A stretch of 47,473 nucleotides of DNA, from NCBI RefSeq assembly GCF_046480435.1, contig NZ_PKGC01000019.1; one strand, written 5' to 3'. Both the position numbers and the translations under genes were made by a program. Within the stretch, counting starts at the first letter, position 1; every line of letters starts with the position of its first letter. The notes below the pieces were generated by a model. The model had not been told where the DNA came from. It saw nothing but the letters and a program-made list of their open reading frames with translations, and searched no databases. This stretch comes from Limnospira platensis. Lineage in GTDB: Bacteria > Cyanobacteriota > Cyanobacteriia > Cyanobacteriales > Microcoleaceae. This document shows, one piece after another, positions 33,298 to 42,236 of this stretch.

Positions 33298-35361
33298 ATG
33301 CCTGTTCTTCGCTATTTGATGGCTGTGGGAGTGAGTGGAACAATTGTGTTGTTCAATGTTGGGCAGGGAGAAGCAGTGCCTTCGCCTGTTGAGTCCCAGG
33401 ATAGATCATCTGACCATCCCCTAACTCAAGAATCAACTCTCAAGCACAAACCAACCAAATTTGTAGCCTCACAACTTGAACCAACCCCCATTACTGACCA
33501 TAAACCTAACGACACCAGCCTTGTAGCTGGTCAAATTGACACACCAACTCCAGAATTGTCTTTAAATCACACAATGGGAGAAGCCTTGAGTGGCGGTGGG
33601 TTCATGGAAACCCCCCCGAACCTGGTCAAACATCAGGCCAAATCTCCTAACCATGATGCGATCGCCTTAGAATCAGTAGACTTACCCGGAAAATATCAGG
33701 CCAAGTCTCCTAACCATGACGCGATCGCTCCCTCAACTGATGTAAACTTCTCCACAGAGGTATCTTCCGACAGCCCCTCACAAGAAGTGGCTATCAGTGA
33801 CAATTCTCATACTCAATCGGCGATCGAAAATAATCCCACACCACCAGTACAACTGTCCCAAGTAGAGACACCAGAAATTCAAATCCCCGACTTGACACCC
33901 CCTACCGAGCCATACCCCCAAAGGTATCCAGATGGAACCTTACGCACCGAACCACCTTCAATAGTTTTACCCAGCACTAACCCCCTGTATTTTCCTACCC
34001 AACCTGGGGAAGTAGAAATCGAAGAAACCGTTCCCATTACCCTAGAACAAGCATTTGATTTGGTGCGGCGCAACAGCCCAGAAATCCAAGTTCTACAACT
34101 CCAGCTTGATCAAAATCTGGCGGGGTTGCGAGTTGCTCAATCAGAACTGTTCCCTTCCCTATCATTCACCTCCAGCTTGACCCGTTCGGAAACAGCAGGA
34201 GCCACCATATCCACCCGCGCCCAAAATCGTCGGATTCGCAATCAACGTCGCCAAGCCGCCGCCAGAGGCGAAGTTGACACAACCCCCTTTCAAATCCCCT
34301 TTGGCTCTACCAGCTTTGATAACTCCCTGCAAATTCAATATGATTTTGGCTTAAATGGAGCTAGAGGCGCACGAATTAGAGAAGCCGAACAGCAACTGCG
34401 AGCCGCAGAGTTAGAACTAGAACGGGTGATTGAGGAAAGTTATCTTAACGTCGCCCAAACCTACTACAACCTACAAGCAGCCGATGCGGAAGTCGAAATT
34501 CAGCGCGCCGCAGTTCGCAACGCTCAAAAAAGTTTGGAGGATGCAGAAGCCCTCGAACGCGCTGGGGTGGGTACCCGCTTTGAGGTTTTACAGGCTCGTG
34601 TTACCCTCGCCAGCACCCAGCAGGATTTGACTAACGCCATTAGCAGCCAGAGAACATCTCGGCGCAATCTCGCTAGCCTATTAAATGTCAGTCAAAATGT
34701 CAATTTAGTGGCAGCAGACCCGATATCCTTGGCGGGAACTTGGGAATTTACCCTCAATGAAACTATCATCCTCGCCTATCGGAATCGCCCCGAATTGGAA
34801 ACACAGTTAGTTAACCGTAATTTAGCTGAAGAAAGACGCAGACAGGCCTTATCTGCCACTCGACCTAATTTAACTGGTTCCGCTAGTTATAACGTTCTTG
34901 GACAGCTTTCTGATGACGCTAATCGCTTTGCGGCTCAGGGTTGGGCTGATGGTTATAATGTTCAATTGCAGTTGCGTTGGAATTTCTTTGATGGGGGTGC
35001 CGCTAGGTCTAGGGCTAGACAACAGGAGCTGGGTATAGCGATCGCTGAAGAACGCTTTTCCCAAACCCGCAACCAAATCCGCCGAGAAATTGAGGAAGCC
35101 TTCTTTAACCTACAAGCTAGTTTTGAGAACATTGGAGTTGCTAACCTAGGCGTTGAGGAGGCTACAGAAGCTCTCCGATTGGCTAGACTCCGTTTCCAAG
35201 CTGGTGTCGGTACTCAAACTGATGTCATTAACCAAGAAACTAGCCTCACTCGCGCCCAAAACCAGTTGCTCAGAGCAATTATTGGTTATAACCGCGCTCT
35301 GGCTCAATTGAGGCGATTTGTTAGCAATCTCCCCGATAATATCCTTCAAGATCAACCTTAA
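33298..35361 (+). CDS. TolC-family outer membrane protein with long disordered N-terminus
   Basis: About 687 residues from ATG 33298 (MPVLRYLMAVGVSGTIVLFN, signal-peptide-like). Residues ~30-230 are Pro/Ser/Thr-rich and probably disordered. The TolC core starts near PITLEQAFDLVRRNSPEIQV and comprises two outer-membrane-efflux-protein repeats rich in coiled coil (QLRAAELELERVIEESYLNV in the first and ARSRARQQELGIAIAEERFS in the second), with the beta-barrel strands between. TolC-like trimers form exit ducts for type I secretion and RND efflux. No inner-membrane partner is next to it. A TTG at 33271 extends the frame, but the ATG fits the signal peptide. The N-terminal linker contains an internal duplication. 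Confidence 0.92.
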   Translation: MPVLRYLMAVGVSGTIVLFNVGQGEAVPSPVESQDRSSDHPLTQESTLKHKPTKFVASQLEPTPITDHKPNDTSLVAGQIDTPTPELSLNHTMGEALSGGGFMETPPNLVKHQAKSPNHDAIALESVDLPGKYQAKSPNHDAIAPSTDVNFSTEVSSDSPSQEVAISDNSHTQSAIENNPTPPVQLSQVETPEIQIPDLTPPTEPYPQRYPDGTLRTEPPSIVLPSTNPLYFPTQPGEVEIEETVPITLEQAFDLVRRNSPEIQVLQLQLDQNLAGLRVAQSELFPSLSFTSSLTRSETAGATISTRAQNRRIRNQRRQAAARGEVDTTPFQIPFGSTSFDNSLQIQYDFGLNGARGARIREAEQQLRAAELELERVIEESYLNVAQTYYNLQAADAEVEIQRAAVRNAQKSLEDAEALERAGVGTRFEVLQARVTLASTQQDLTNAISSQRTSRRNLASLLNVSQNVNLVAADPISLAGTWEFTLNETIILAYRNRPELETQLVNRNLAEERRRQALSATRPNLTGSASYNVLGQLSDDANRFAAQGWADGYNVQLQLRWNFFDGGAARSRARQQELGIAIAEERFSQTRNQIRREIEEAFFNLQASFENIGVANLGVEEATEALRLARLRFQAGVGTQTDVINQETSLTRAQNQLLRAIIGYNRALAQLRRFVSNLPDNILQDQP
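33632..33729. repeat. Duplicated 35-bp segment carrying HIP1 within the tolC-like gene
   Basis: Two 35-bp copies (33632-33666 and 33695-33729, 63 bp apart) encode Q-A-K-S-P-N-H-D-A-I-A twice. They differ by a few bases, and each ends in GCGATCGC. The offset is an exact multiple of three, so the reading frame is unchanged. It lies in the disordered linker. Confidence 0.85.
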
Positions 35362-35514
35362 CTGCAATTCACTTGTCCAAGGATGTCGGTTTCCCCAAAA
35401 ACAGATTATACAGATTATTTGGTAGACACTTTGGGAAACTTCCTTTCCTCAAAGCCTTGTCTGATCACAACAAAATCTCTGTCAACCTAACCTTCCTAGA
35501 TTCAAAAATTCATC

Positions 35515-35814
35515 ATGGCTAACATCAATTTTGTCAACGAAAACCGCGAAGTTATTGCCGCTGATGGCGCAAATCTCCGACTCAAAGCGATGGAAAATCA
35601 GATTGATTTGTATACCTTAAAGGGAAAACTCCTCAACTGTGGCGGCTACGGTCAATGTGGTACTTGTATTGTGGAAGTGGTTGAGGGTATGGAAAATCTC
35701 TCCCCTAAAACTCCGGTGGAAGAACGAATGCTCAAGAAAAAACCTGATACCTACCGCTTGGCTTGTCAAACTACTGTTAATGGCCCGGTAAGTGTTAGAA
35801 CTAAACCTAAATAG
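35515..35814 (+). CDS. 2Fe-2S ferredoxin
   Basis: A 99-residue ferredoxin starting MANINFVNENREVIAADGAN. The cluster ligands are Cys42, Cys48, Cys51 and Cys84 (NCGGYGQCGTC and RLACQT). The first spacing is C-x5-C-x2-C, as in adrenodoxin/Isc-type ferredoxins, rather than the C-x4-C-x2-C of photosynthetic PetF. It is therefore unlikely to be the main electron carrier of photosystem I. It stands alone, about 150 bp after the tolC-like gene. An inverted repeat (GTTTCCC at 35389, GGGAAAC at 35433) lies in the gap and could end the upstream transcript. Confidence 0.93.
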   Translation: MANINFVNENREVIAADGANLRLKAMENQIDLYTLKGKLLNCGGYGQCGTCIVEVVEGMENLSPKTPVEERMLKKKPDTYRLACQTTVNGPVSVRTKPK

Positions 35815-35891
35815 ATCCGTTTAAACTTACCGGGACTCTATTCCCTAAATTGGGCGATCGCTATTTGATTTCGTTTTCTATGAATGTTTTC

Positions 35892-36368
35892 TTAATGGCG
35901 ATCGCTACTCTGTACTACTAAAACTGAACAGGGGGCGCGATGAACCACAAAGTTGCTCACACTTCCCAGCAACGCCTCAATTACCCCCTCGTATCCCCTG
36001 CGTCCTACCACGATTAGATCCGCATTCCAGTCCTTTGCTATTTGACAAATGCACCGCCCCGCATCCCCCATTTTCCAATTCCAGTCAGCAGTGATATTCT
36101 CGTCCGTAGCACGACGAGTACAAGCTGTTAGCCAACTGCGGATCTGGTCCAGTTCACTCTCTAGCCGATCCTGCATGATTCGCGAGTAACGAGCAATATT
36201 AGTCGCGTGAAGATCGCTAAAACCATAGGGGTCCGGTTCGCTAACCTCCAGGCGGTGAAAAATCATTAGTTCCGCTGAGTTTTTTTGCGCTAGTTCCATC
36301 GCTTGCTCTAAAACCAATTCGCTATGATTCGATCTATCTAGCGCCACTAAAATCCTGTGATATCCCAT
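35892..36368 (-). CDS. Universal stress protein (UspA family)
   Basis: A 158-residue single-domain Usp. It begins MGYHRILVALDRSNHSELVL with the ATP-site Asp, and ends in the nucleotide loop VVGRRGYEGVIEALLGSVSN followed by FVVHRAPCSVLVVQ. The G-x2-G-x9-G-S pattern is that of ATP-binding Usp proteins. These are stress-responsive, and the biochemical output varies. The gene is convergent with the ferredoxin gene. Two HIP1 sites lie in the gap between the two stop codons. Confidence 0.93.
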   Translation of the reverse strand: MGYHRILVALDRSNHSELVLEQAMELAQKNSAELMIFHRLEVSEPDPYGFSDLHATNIARYSRIMQDRLESELDQIRSWLTACTRRATDENITADWNWKMGDAGRCICQIAKDWNADLIVVGRRGYEGVIEALLGSVSNFVVHRAPCSVLVVQSSDRH

Positions 36369-36695
36369 GATTTAACTCCCTTTGATACCCTACTTCTCAA
36401 GGGTGAGCGCTCAAGGGTTATGGCTCATCGTTTCCCTCCTTCATCTTCCTGAAGCAATTTAACAGGAATCTCGCACCCGACTCGGTTACTCATCATCTAT
36501 AGATTTCTGAAACTAAGTCTTGGGGAAAAAACTAGACGGGTACACCCTATAACAACCCTACAGAGGCAGGAAAAATAACCGATTTTAAATTCACTTTCGT
36601 ATCCATGATAACATTTTTTTCTTCCCAAACGTTGTACTTATCAAAAAAAACGAACAGTTGACCACCAGCTATTAACTGATTTTATGGTGGGGGTT
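36369..36695. other. Intergenic region, AT-rich
   Basis: About 327 bp between two minus-strand genes. It presumably holds the usp promoter. Homopolymer runs (TTTTTTTCTTCCC and AAAAAAAACG) lie near 36611 and 36650. I see no gene, hairpin or repeat worth naming. Confidence 0.4.
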
Positions 36696-37025
36696 TTACC
36701 AATCCTGATCAGGCGATCGCTCTTGAAACTGCTTAGGAAGGCGTAAGCGAGGAAATCGATAGAAGGTATTACCATCTTGGTCAAACTCAGGAATAGCAGC
36801 AAATACCCCGGCTTGTCGGTCTAAATATTCTTGAGCGACATCAGCACTAACCCGCGCCAAAGCCGCCAACTGAATTAAAGAAATTTCACCATCTTGGGAT
36901 TCAATTAATTGATAAAAAGCATTATCAAGCTGGCGTTGTTCATCGCGTTTAGAATTGATATTAACCAGGAACAATCCCACGAGAACACCCAAAGCCGCCA
37001 CAGATAGTAATTCTAAAATAGCCAT
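36696..37025 (-). CDS. Small membrane protein with cytoplasmic winged-helix-like tail, unknown function
   Basis: From ATG 37025 the product is 109 residues: MAILELLSVAALGVLVGLFL is an N-terminal span, then a basic turn (SKRDEQRQ), then a soluble part. ISLIQLAALARVSADVAQEY suggests a small helical, winged-helix-like fold that is followed by FYRFPRLRLP. An in-frame TTG at 37088 would add 21 residues and lengthen the span; neither start has a Shine-Dalgarno. The layout resembles small cyanobacterial proteins of unknown function. It lies downstream of the cyclophilin gene on the same strand (stop-to-start gap about 100 bp or less). Confidence 0.65.
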   Translation of the reverse strand: MAILELLSVAALGVLVGLFLVNINSKRDEQRQLDNAFYQLIESQDGEISLIQLAALARVSADVAQEYLDRQAGVFAAIPEFDQDGNTFYRFPRLRLPKQFQERSPDQDW

Positions 37026-37121
37026 AATAGCTGGCACAAATAATAATGATGAAAGAGTCAAATCATCGATGAGAGGGGGTAGTGGCAATTAATAAATTGC
37101 CACTGGGGAGCCTTTTTAAGG

Positions 37122-38261
37122 CTACTTCTTAGGTTGAACCAAATTTTCTAAGCCTTGAATGACTTTAGCAGATGCGATCGCATCACCCTGGGTCAAATTC
37201 TCCAAGACTTCCTTACCTTCGGTCACATATCCAAACACAGAATAACGACCATCAAGCAAATTAAGTCCCGCCGGGGTCAGTTCCGGTTCAAACAAAAAGA
37301 AGAAAAACTGAGAAGATCCGCCATCAGGGTTACTTTCAGGACGAGCCATAGCCACAGTTCCATAAGCAGAAAACGGCAAAACTGGCTGATCACGATAACG
37401 ACCCGCCGCCTCTAGGGTAATCCCATAAGTAGGTTCATCATCCCCACGCACCAAAATTTCCAGGGGAACAGCTCGATATTTTCCTGTATCCGGGTCAATA
37501 AATCCCTCCTCTGGTCCGGGAGGATCTCCGACTTGCAGAACATAGGACTCTTCCGAGCGGATAAACTCCAACCCATCATAAAACCCACGTTGCACCAAAT
37601 CCACAAAATTACCGGCCGTTACCGGAGCGCTATAACCATCGACCACCAGGGTAATATCTCCCTCAGAAGTAGTCATCTTCACGGTAGCACGGCCTTTGAG
37701 TTGGGGAATATTGGCATATTCTGCGGGGACTTCAAAAGGAAATTCCCCAACCATCATTTCCTCAAGCTGAGTCACCTGAGACAACATAGAGGCGCGGGTT
37801 TCTAGGAGTGTTTCACCGTCTTTAATGTCCAAAGCCGATCGCAGAACCTCAATTTCTGCCCTGAGTTCCTCAATAATAGCCTTAGCCTCAGCTTGGCGAT
37901 CGTCTGGGATACTAGCCAAAATATCCCCTTCATTGATAGATAAAATCCTAGCAGCAGTGGTAATATCCCCTTTAATAGGACTCCAGCGCTTACCCCTAAT
38001 GCGACCAGCAATCTCTTCGAGGCTACTCTGAAATTTGCGGATCGGCTCATTGTCAATCGGGAGAGCATAGCGTAGGAGTGCCTTACCATCAGTAATAGCA
38101 TTACCAGCAGGTAAGACACTTTCCCGTTTTGGGGTGCTGCTGCCGCCATCCCACCAAGCGGCGCTCAGACCAACGGAAAGAACACACAGCAATAGGGCAA
38201 TCAGGCCAGTTTTCAGCCAGCGTTTACAGGTATTCATTATGGACTCGGACAAATTCAGCAT
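37122..38261 (-). CDS. Thylakoid-lumen-type cyclophilin peptidyl-prolyl isomerase (TLP40/CYP38-like)
   Basis: A 379-residue exported protein. The signal peptide covers about residues 9-35 (RWLKTGLIALLLCVLSVGLS, cleavage near AAWW). A helical N-terminal domain (about 50-190) and a C-terminal cyclophilin domain (about 195-370) follow, with VTAGNFVDLVQRGFYDGLEF, QVGDPPG, AYGTVAMARPESNPDGGSSQ and FFFFLFEP. This two-domain layout is that of plant CYP38/TLP40 and cyanobacterial homologues, which aid PSII assembly and often have weak isomerase activity. FIRSEESYVLQ retains the Arg but not the usual F-x-x-x-x-Q-G-G core. ATG 38261 and 38237 are both possible starts; the latter gives a more usual signal peptide. 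Confidence 0.92.
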   Translation of the reverse strand: MLNLSESIMNTCKRWLKTGLIALLLCVLSVGLSAAWWDGGSSTPKRESVLPAGNAITDGKALLRYALPIDNEPIRKFQSSLEEIAGRIRGKRWSPIKGDITTAARILSINEGDILASIPDDRQAEAKAIIEELRAEIEVLRSALDIKDGETLLETRASMLSQVTQLEEMMVGEFPFEVPAEYANIPQLKGRATVKMTTSEGDITLVVDGYSAPVTAGNFVDLVQRGFYDGLEFIRSEESYVLQVGDPPGPEEGFIDPDTGKYRAVPLEILVRGDDEPTYGITLEAAGRYRDQPVLPFSAYGTVAMARPESNPDGGSSQFFFFLFEPELTPAGLNLLDGRYSVFGYVTEGKEVLENLTQGDAIASAKVIQGLENLVQPKK

Positions 38262-38417
38262 AAATTATTATTTTTTTCCCTAACCCATCTTGCCATATTC
38301 CGGCGCAGTTCTGGGAAACTATAGCAGCGAACAGATAACAGACCCAATCCGGTGTGCTATAACTCGCCCAAATCGGAGTCAAAATAGATAATAGAGTTTT
38401 GGTTAATCTATGAGCCT

Positions 38418-39338
38418 ATGAATACTCAGGCAAGATTGAGTTTAAACCTGGTGCAACTAGAGACATGGGTTGAAGCGGCTAAGTCTCGCAGCGATCAAGG
38501 CAGTTTACCGACCTATATTCCTCAGTTAGCTATGGTATCTCCAAAGGCATTTGCAGTTCAAGTTTTAGATTGCCAGGGGAACTGTTATTTATTGGGCAAT
38601 GCTGATCTGAGATTTTCCCTAATGAGTGTGGTTAAGCCGTTTCTGCTGTTGTATATGTTGGTAGAGTTGGGGGCCGATCGCATATTTGCACAGGTGGGAA
38701 TGGAACCCTCTGATTATCCCTTCAATTCTCTGGAACAATTGCAAGCTGACGGCGGCTGGCCCCGTAATCCGATGATTAATAGTGGCGCGATCGCTTTATC
38801 GGCGTTGCTTCCTGGTCCTGATGGACAAACACGATGCCAAGTGTTATCTGATTGGTTAAATCACTGGGGCGGCTGTTCTCTGCAATTGGATTATGATACC
38901 CTCAATTCTGTGCGTTCCGCCCCCAATTCTCGTAATGATGCCATCACCACCGAATTATATCACCGGGGGACTATTTCTGATGCGATCGCTGCCATTGACG
39001 CTTACAATCATATTTGTTGTTTATCTGCCACAGTCGAAGATCTAGCTAAATTGGGGATGTTATTATTGCAGCCTCCTCAACCGAGTTGGATAGAACCCTG
39101 TAGACAGGTGAAAGCATTGATGATGACCTGTGGCTTATATGAAGCCTCTAGTCGATTTGCGGTACAGGTGGGAGTCCCTACTAAGTCGGGAGTCAGTGGG
39201 GTGATGCTATCGGTGATTCCCGGTTGGGGGGCGATCGCTTGTTATAGTCCTCCCCTTGATGATACCGGAAATTCAGTAGCGGGTTTATTTTTGATTCAGG
39301 AAATAGTGCGATCGCTTAATCTGAGCATTTTTAACTGA
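38418..39338 (+). CDS. glsA: Glutaminase
   Basis: A 306-residue beta-lactamase-fold glutaminase that hydrolyses glutamine to glutamate and ammonia. Ser70 and Lys73 in RFSLMSVVKPFLL form the S-x-x-K motif. Further family stretches are WPRNPMINSGAIA, SVRSAPNSRNDAI, GTISDAIAAIDAYNHICCLS and VGVPTKSGVSGVML. Length and motifs agree with the GlsA family. It begins MNTQARLSLNLVQLETWVEA. It is a single gene on the plus strand, divergent from the cyclophilin and ending 77 bp before the convergent CHAT gene. Confidence 0.93.
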   Translation: MNTQARLSLNLVQLETWVEAAKSRSDQGSLPTYIPQLAMVSPKAFAVQVLDCQGNCYLLGNADLRFSLMSVVKPFLLLYMLVELGADRIFAQVGMEPSDYPFNSLEQLQADGGWPRNPMINSGAIALSALLPGPDGQTRCQVLSDWLNHWGGCSLQLDYDTLNSVRSAPNSRNDAITTELYHRGTISDAIAAIDAYNHICCLSATVEDLAKLGMLLLQPPQPSWIEPCRQVKALMMTCGLYEASSRFAVQVGVPTKSGVSGVMLSVIPGWGAIACYSPPLDDTGNSVAGLFLIQEIVRSLNLSIFN

Positions 39339-39415
39339 TCATTAATAGCGGTGCGTCAGCTTAATCGTTTCCTGGGTAAGTTATTATATGTGAAGTACCT
39401 CACCCTAATATATAG

Positions 39416-42220
39416 CTAATTTTGCCATTCTCCCTGAATAGTAAAACCCGCCCAATAATAGGGAGAATGCCATTGAGAGTTTTGCCAGATTTCAATTTGT
39501 GCTTGACGGAGTGCGGCGGCGGGAGATAGACCATTGTCGATCATATAACGATAAAATAACACCATTAATTCCGCTGTAGCTTGGTCATCTACACTCCATA
39601 AACTCACCACCACACGCGCCGCCCCAGCATACATAAATCCCCTCGTCAGTCCTACCAAACCTTCCCCCCTAACCTGTTGTCCTAAACCAGTTTCGCAGGC
39701 GCTTAACACTACTAAGTCAGCCGGTAAAGTTAGGTTAAAAATATCATGAAGTCTCACAAAACCATTGACGGGCTGACCTTCAGAATTAACCAAGGAAAGC
39801 ACCAATCCAGACAGTTCAGGATTTTGGCTGTTCAGTATCCCATGAGTAGCATAATGAATAATTCTATACTGACTCATTTTGTCACTGGTAGCCACCTCGC
39901 GGGTAGCCCCAAAACCATATTCTTTACTAAAAGATTCTGCCGGAAATAAAGATACAATTTGTTCCGCTTCCGTCTGTGTAAAAGGTAGGCGGTCAAATAA
40001 TATACCAGACTCTCGCGCTGACTGTTCTAAATCAGGAGGCAAAGAAGTTGAATTAATCTCATTAGTATGATTTAATCTTTCGTCATTAATCCCAAATACC
40101 GGATCTGCTAAAATTGCTAAGTATCTTTCTGCCGGCTTTCGACCTAACATTTCATTTCTCAAAACCGCCAAAGCCGAAGCAGAAGGGAGGGTGACTAATT
40201 CTCTGGTAATAATTAAAGGGCGATATTCTTCATCACTTGATTGATAAGCAAGAGCCACGAAAGGGACAAAATTTAATACCCCATCAGGGACAATTAAAAC
40301 TCTGTTTTTGTCCTCATAATTAGACAAGGGTTCTAGGAGAATTTGACCTAAGTTTTTGGCGGCATTTTCTGCCAAAGTCCGCCGGATTCTGAGATTCCCA
40401 AAAATGAAACTATCTCGAAATCTCTTAGTCTCAGCTTCTAAGACTTCTCTACCTGGGAGTTCATAACTACTAATAGAGTTGTAAGTAACCGCCCAGAGAA
40501 AACTCCGTTTTTCACCAATAGAATAAGTTAATAATAAACTATCTTGGTCGATAACCCTTTCTTGAATCTCAGCCAAATTTAAAGGTTCTGGTTGAGTCAG
40601 GGCTGCATAGCGGGGACTGGTAGCGCGAATTTGACCTAAAATACTGCGGTATTTAATTAATAGCTGTTCTAATTCCTGATCAATAGCCGTTTTTTGAGAG
40701 TCTGTATGCTGTTGACTGAGGAGTTGAATGCGACGCTCTTCTACAGCGGCTAATTGTTGCTGAATTTGTTGTTTTTCCGCTAATATTTGCGGGTCGATAC
40801 CTCCTTGTACTTCCCCGGACATTTCGGCTAGTAAATCTAAAAGCGATCGCGCTTTTGCTCGTTCACTAACTGCTAAGGCTAAACCATCATATCCTTGTCC
40901 CGGATTTTGTTGATCCAACTCCATTAACAAGTCAATATAAAACTCATAATATTCTTGTTTGGATGCAAAAAATGAGGTTCTTAAATCTTGACTAACCACA
41001 TTAGTTCGCAAATCTTCTATAATCTCAATGGCGGCTTGAATAGCACTCAGAGAATCATCTTGATTACCTAACCCCCTATGGGCGATCGCTATCCGATATA
41101 AAGATAAGGCTTCCCTAGGGCGATCGCCAATTTCTTGGCGCACAACTAAAGCCTGCTGATAAAATTCTAAAGCCCGGTCAAACTCTCCCAGTGCCGCATA
41201 AACCACACCGATATTATTTAAAGTGCTTCCCAGTCCGCCACGGTTGCCAATTTCCTCCCATAAAGGTAACGCTTGCTGATAAGACTGTTGTGCAGCATTC
41301 CAGTTTTCCAACCTGGTATAGGTAAAGCCAATATTATTAAGAGTAGTAGCCTCTCCCCGACGATCGCCAATTTCTTGATATCGTCCTAAAGCCTGTTGAA
41401 AACTTTGTAAAGCCTCCTCAAAATCATCCTGAGACTCATGATATAACCCGATATTATTCAGGGTACTAGCTTCCCCGTGAGCATGATCTAACTCTTGCCA
41501 CAAACTAAGCGATCGCTTATAATAATCTAAACTGAGTTCAAAATTCCCCAAAGCATCATAAAGCAAACCCAAATTATTTAGACTACTAGCCAATCCCACC
41601 CTATTATTAGCTTGTTCGTGTAATTCTAACGCTTGGGTGTAAACTTCCAGGGCTTCTTGAAACTTCCCTAAAGGTTCATAGACCGCCCCCAAATTATTCA
41701 AAGCGTAGGCTTTCCCCCGCAGATCTCCCCCTTGACCATAAAAAATAATCGCCTGTTGATAGACTTCAACTGCTTTTTGATAATCCCCTAACTCATAATG
41801 AATTTTGCCAATTTGGTTGAGGCTATAGGCAGCATCCAAAATGCGATCGCTACTCTCATAATAACTCAAAGCCTGCTGATAAGCCTCTAAACTAGCTCGC
41901 AAGTCCCCCAAACTCTTATAAACTAATCCCAAACCCAGCAAAGTCTCAGCCGCCTGGGACCCTAAACCCACTTGTTGATACAATAGTAAGGCTTGGTTAA
42001 GCTGAACTAGGGCCTGTTGTAGAGATTCTGGAGACCCCTCTTGTACTAATTTCACCCCCGCAGCAAAAGCCGTCTCAGCCTCTGTCAGACGTGGATCTGG
42101 GGTAGTAACCTCCTCAGCTATGGCAACTAAAATCGGAGTAAATCCGACTAAAGCCAAAGAGACCACAGCAACTAAGGGGATAACCCGCCGGGTAAATTGC
42201 GTAAACTGAAGCGACACCAT
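39416..42220 (-). CDS. Secreted TPR-CHAT protein (caspase-like protease fold)
   Basis: The product is 934 residues from ATG 42220. A signal peptide (FTRRVIPLVAVVSLALVGFT) is followed by eight or nine 40-residue TPRs (about 50-430), such as ASTLNNIGLYHESQDDFEEA, then a coiled coil (about 500-560) and a C-terminal CHAT domain (about 620-930). The catalytic dyad is intact: His793 in HYATHG and Cys842 in VLSACETGLGQ. CHAT proteins are caspase-like proteases, and some are activated by TPR-mediated sensing. The frame stays open to 42682, but that part lies opposite the fecR-like gene, lacks TPR or domain features and is rejected. It is divergent from the FecR gene, with only 16 bp between the ATGs. 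Confidence 0.9.
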   Translation of the reverse strand: MVSLQFTQFTRRVIPLVAVVSLALVGFTPILVAIAEEVTTPDPRLTEAETAFAAGVKLVQEGSPESLQQALVQLNQALLLYQQVGLGSQAAETLLGLGLVYKSLGDLRASLEAYQQALSYYESSDRILDAAYSLNQIGKIHYELGDYQKAVEVYQQAIIFYGQGGDLRGKAYALNNLGAVYEPLGKFQEALEVYTQALELHEQANNRVGLASSLNNLGLLYDALGNFELSLDYYKRSLSLWQELDHAHGEASTLNNIGLYHESQDDFEEALQSFQQALGRYQEIGDRRGEATTLNNIGFTYTRLENWNAAQQSYQQALPLWEEIGNRGGLGSTLNNIGVVYAALGEFDRALEFYQQALVVRQEIGDRPREALSLYRIAIAHRGLGNQDDSLSAIQAAIEIIEDLRTNVVSQDLRTSFFASKQEYYEFYIDLLMELDQQNPGQGYDGLALAVSERAKARSLLDLLAEMSGEVQGGIDPQILAEKQQIQQQLAAVEERRIQLLSQQHTDSQKTAIDQELEQLLIKYRSILGQIRATSPRYAALTQPEPLNLAEIQERVIDQDSLLLTYSIGEKRSFLWAVTYNSISSYELPGREVLEAETKRFRDSFIFGNLRIRRTLAENAAKNLGQILLEPLSNYEDKNRVLIVPDGVLNFVPFVALAYQSSDEEYRPLIITRELVTLPSASALAVLRNEMLGRKPAERYLAILADPVFGINDERLNHTNEINSTSLPPDLEQSARESGILFDRLPFTQTEAEQIVSLFPAESFSKEYGFGATREVATSDKMSQYRIIHYATHGILNSQNPELSGLVLSLVNSEGQPVNGFVRLHDIFNLTLPADLVVLSACETGLGQQVRGEGLVGLTRGFMYAGAARVVVSLWSVDDQATAELMVLFYRYMIDNGLSPAAALRQAQIEIWQNSQWHSPYYWAGFTIQGEWQN

Positions 42221-42236
42221 AGATTTAATTAGGAAA

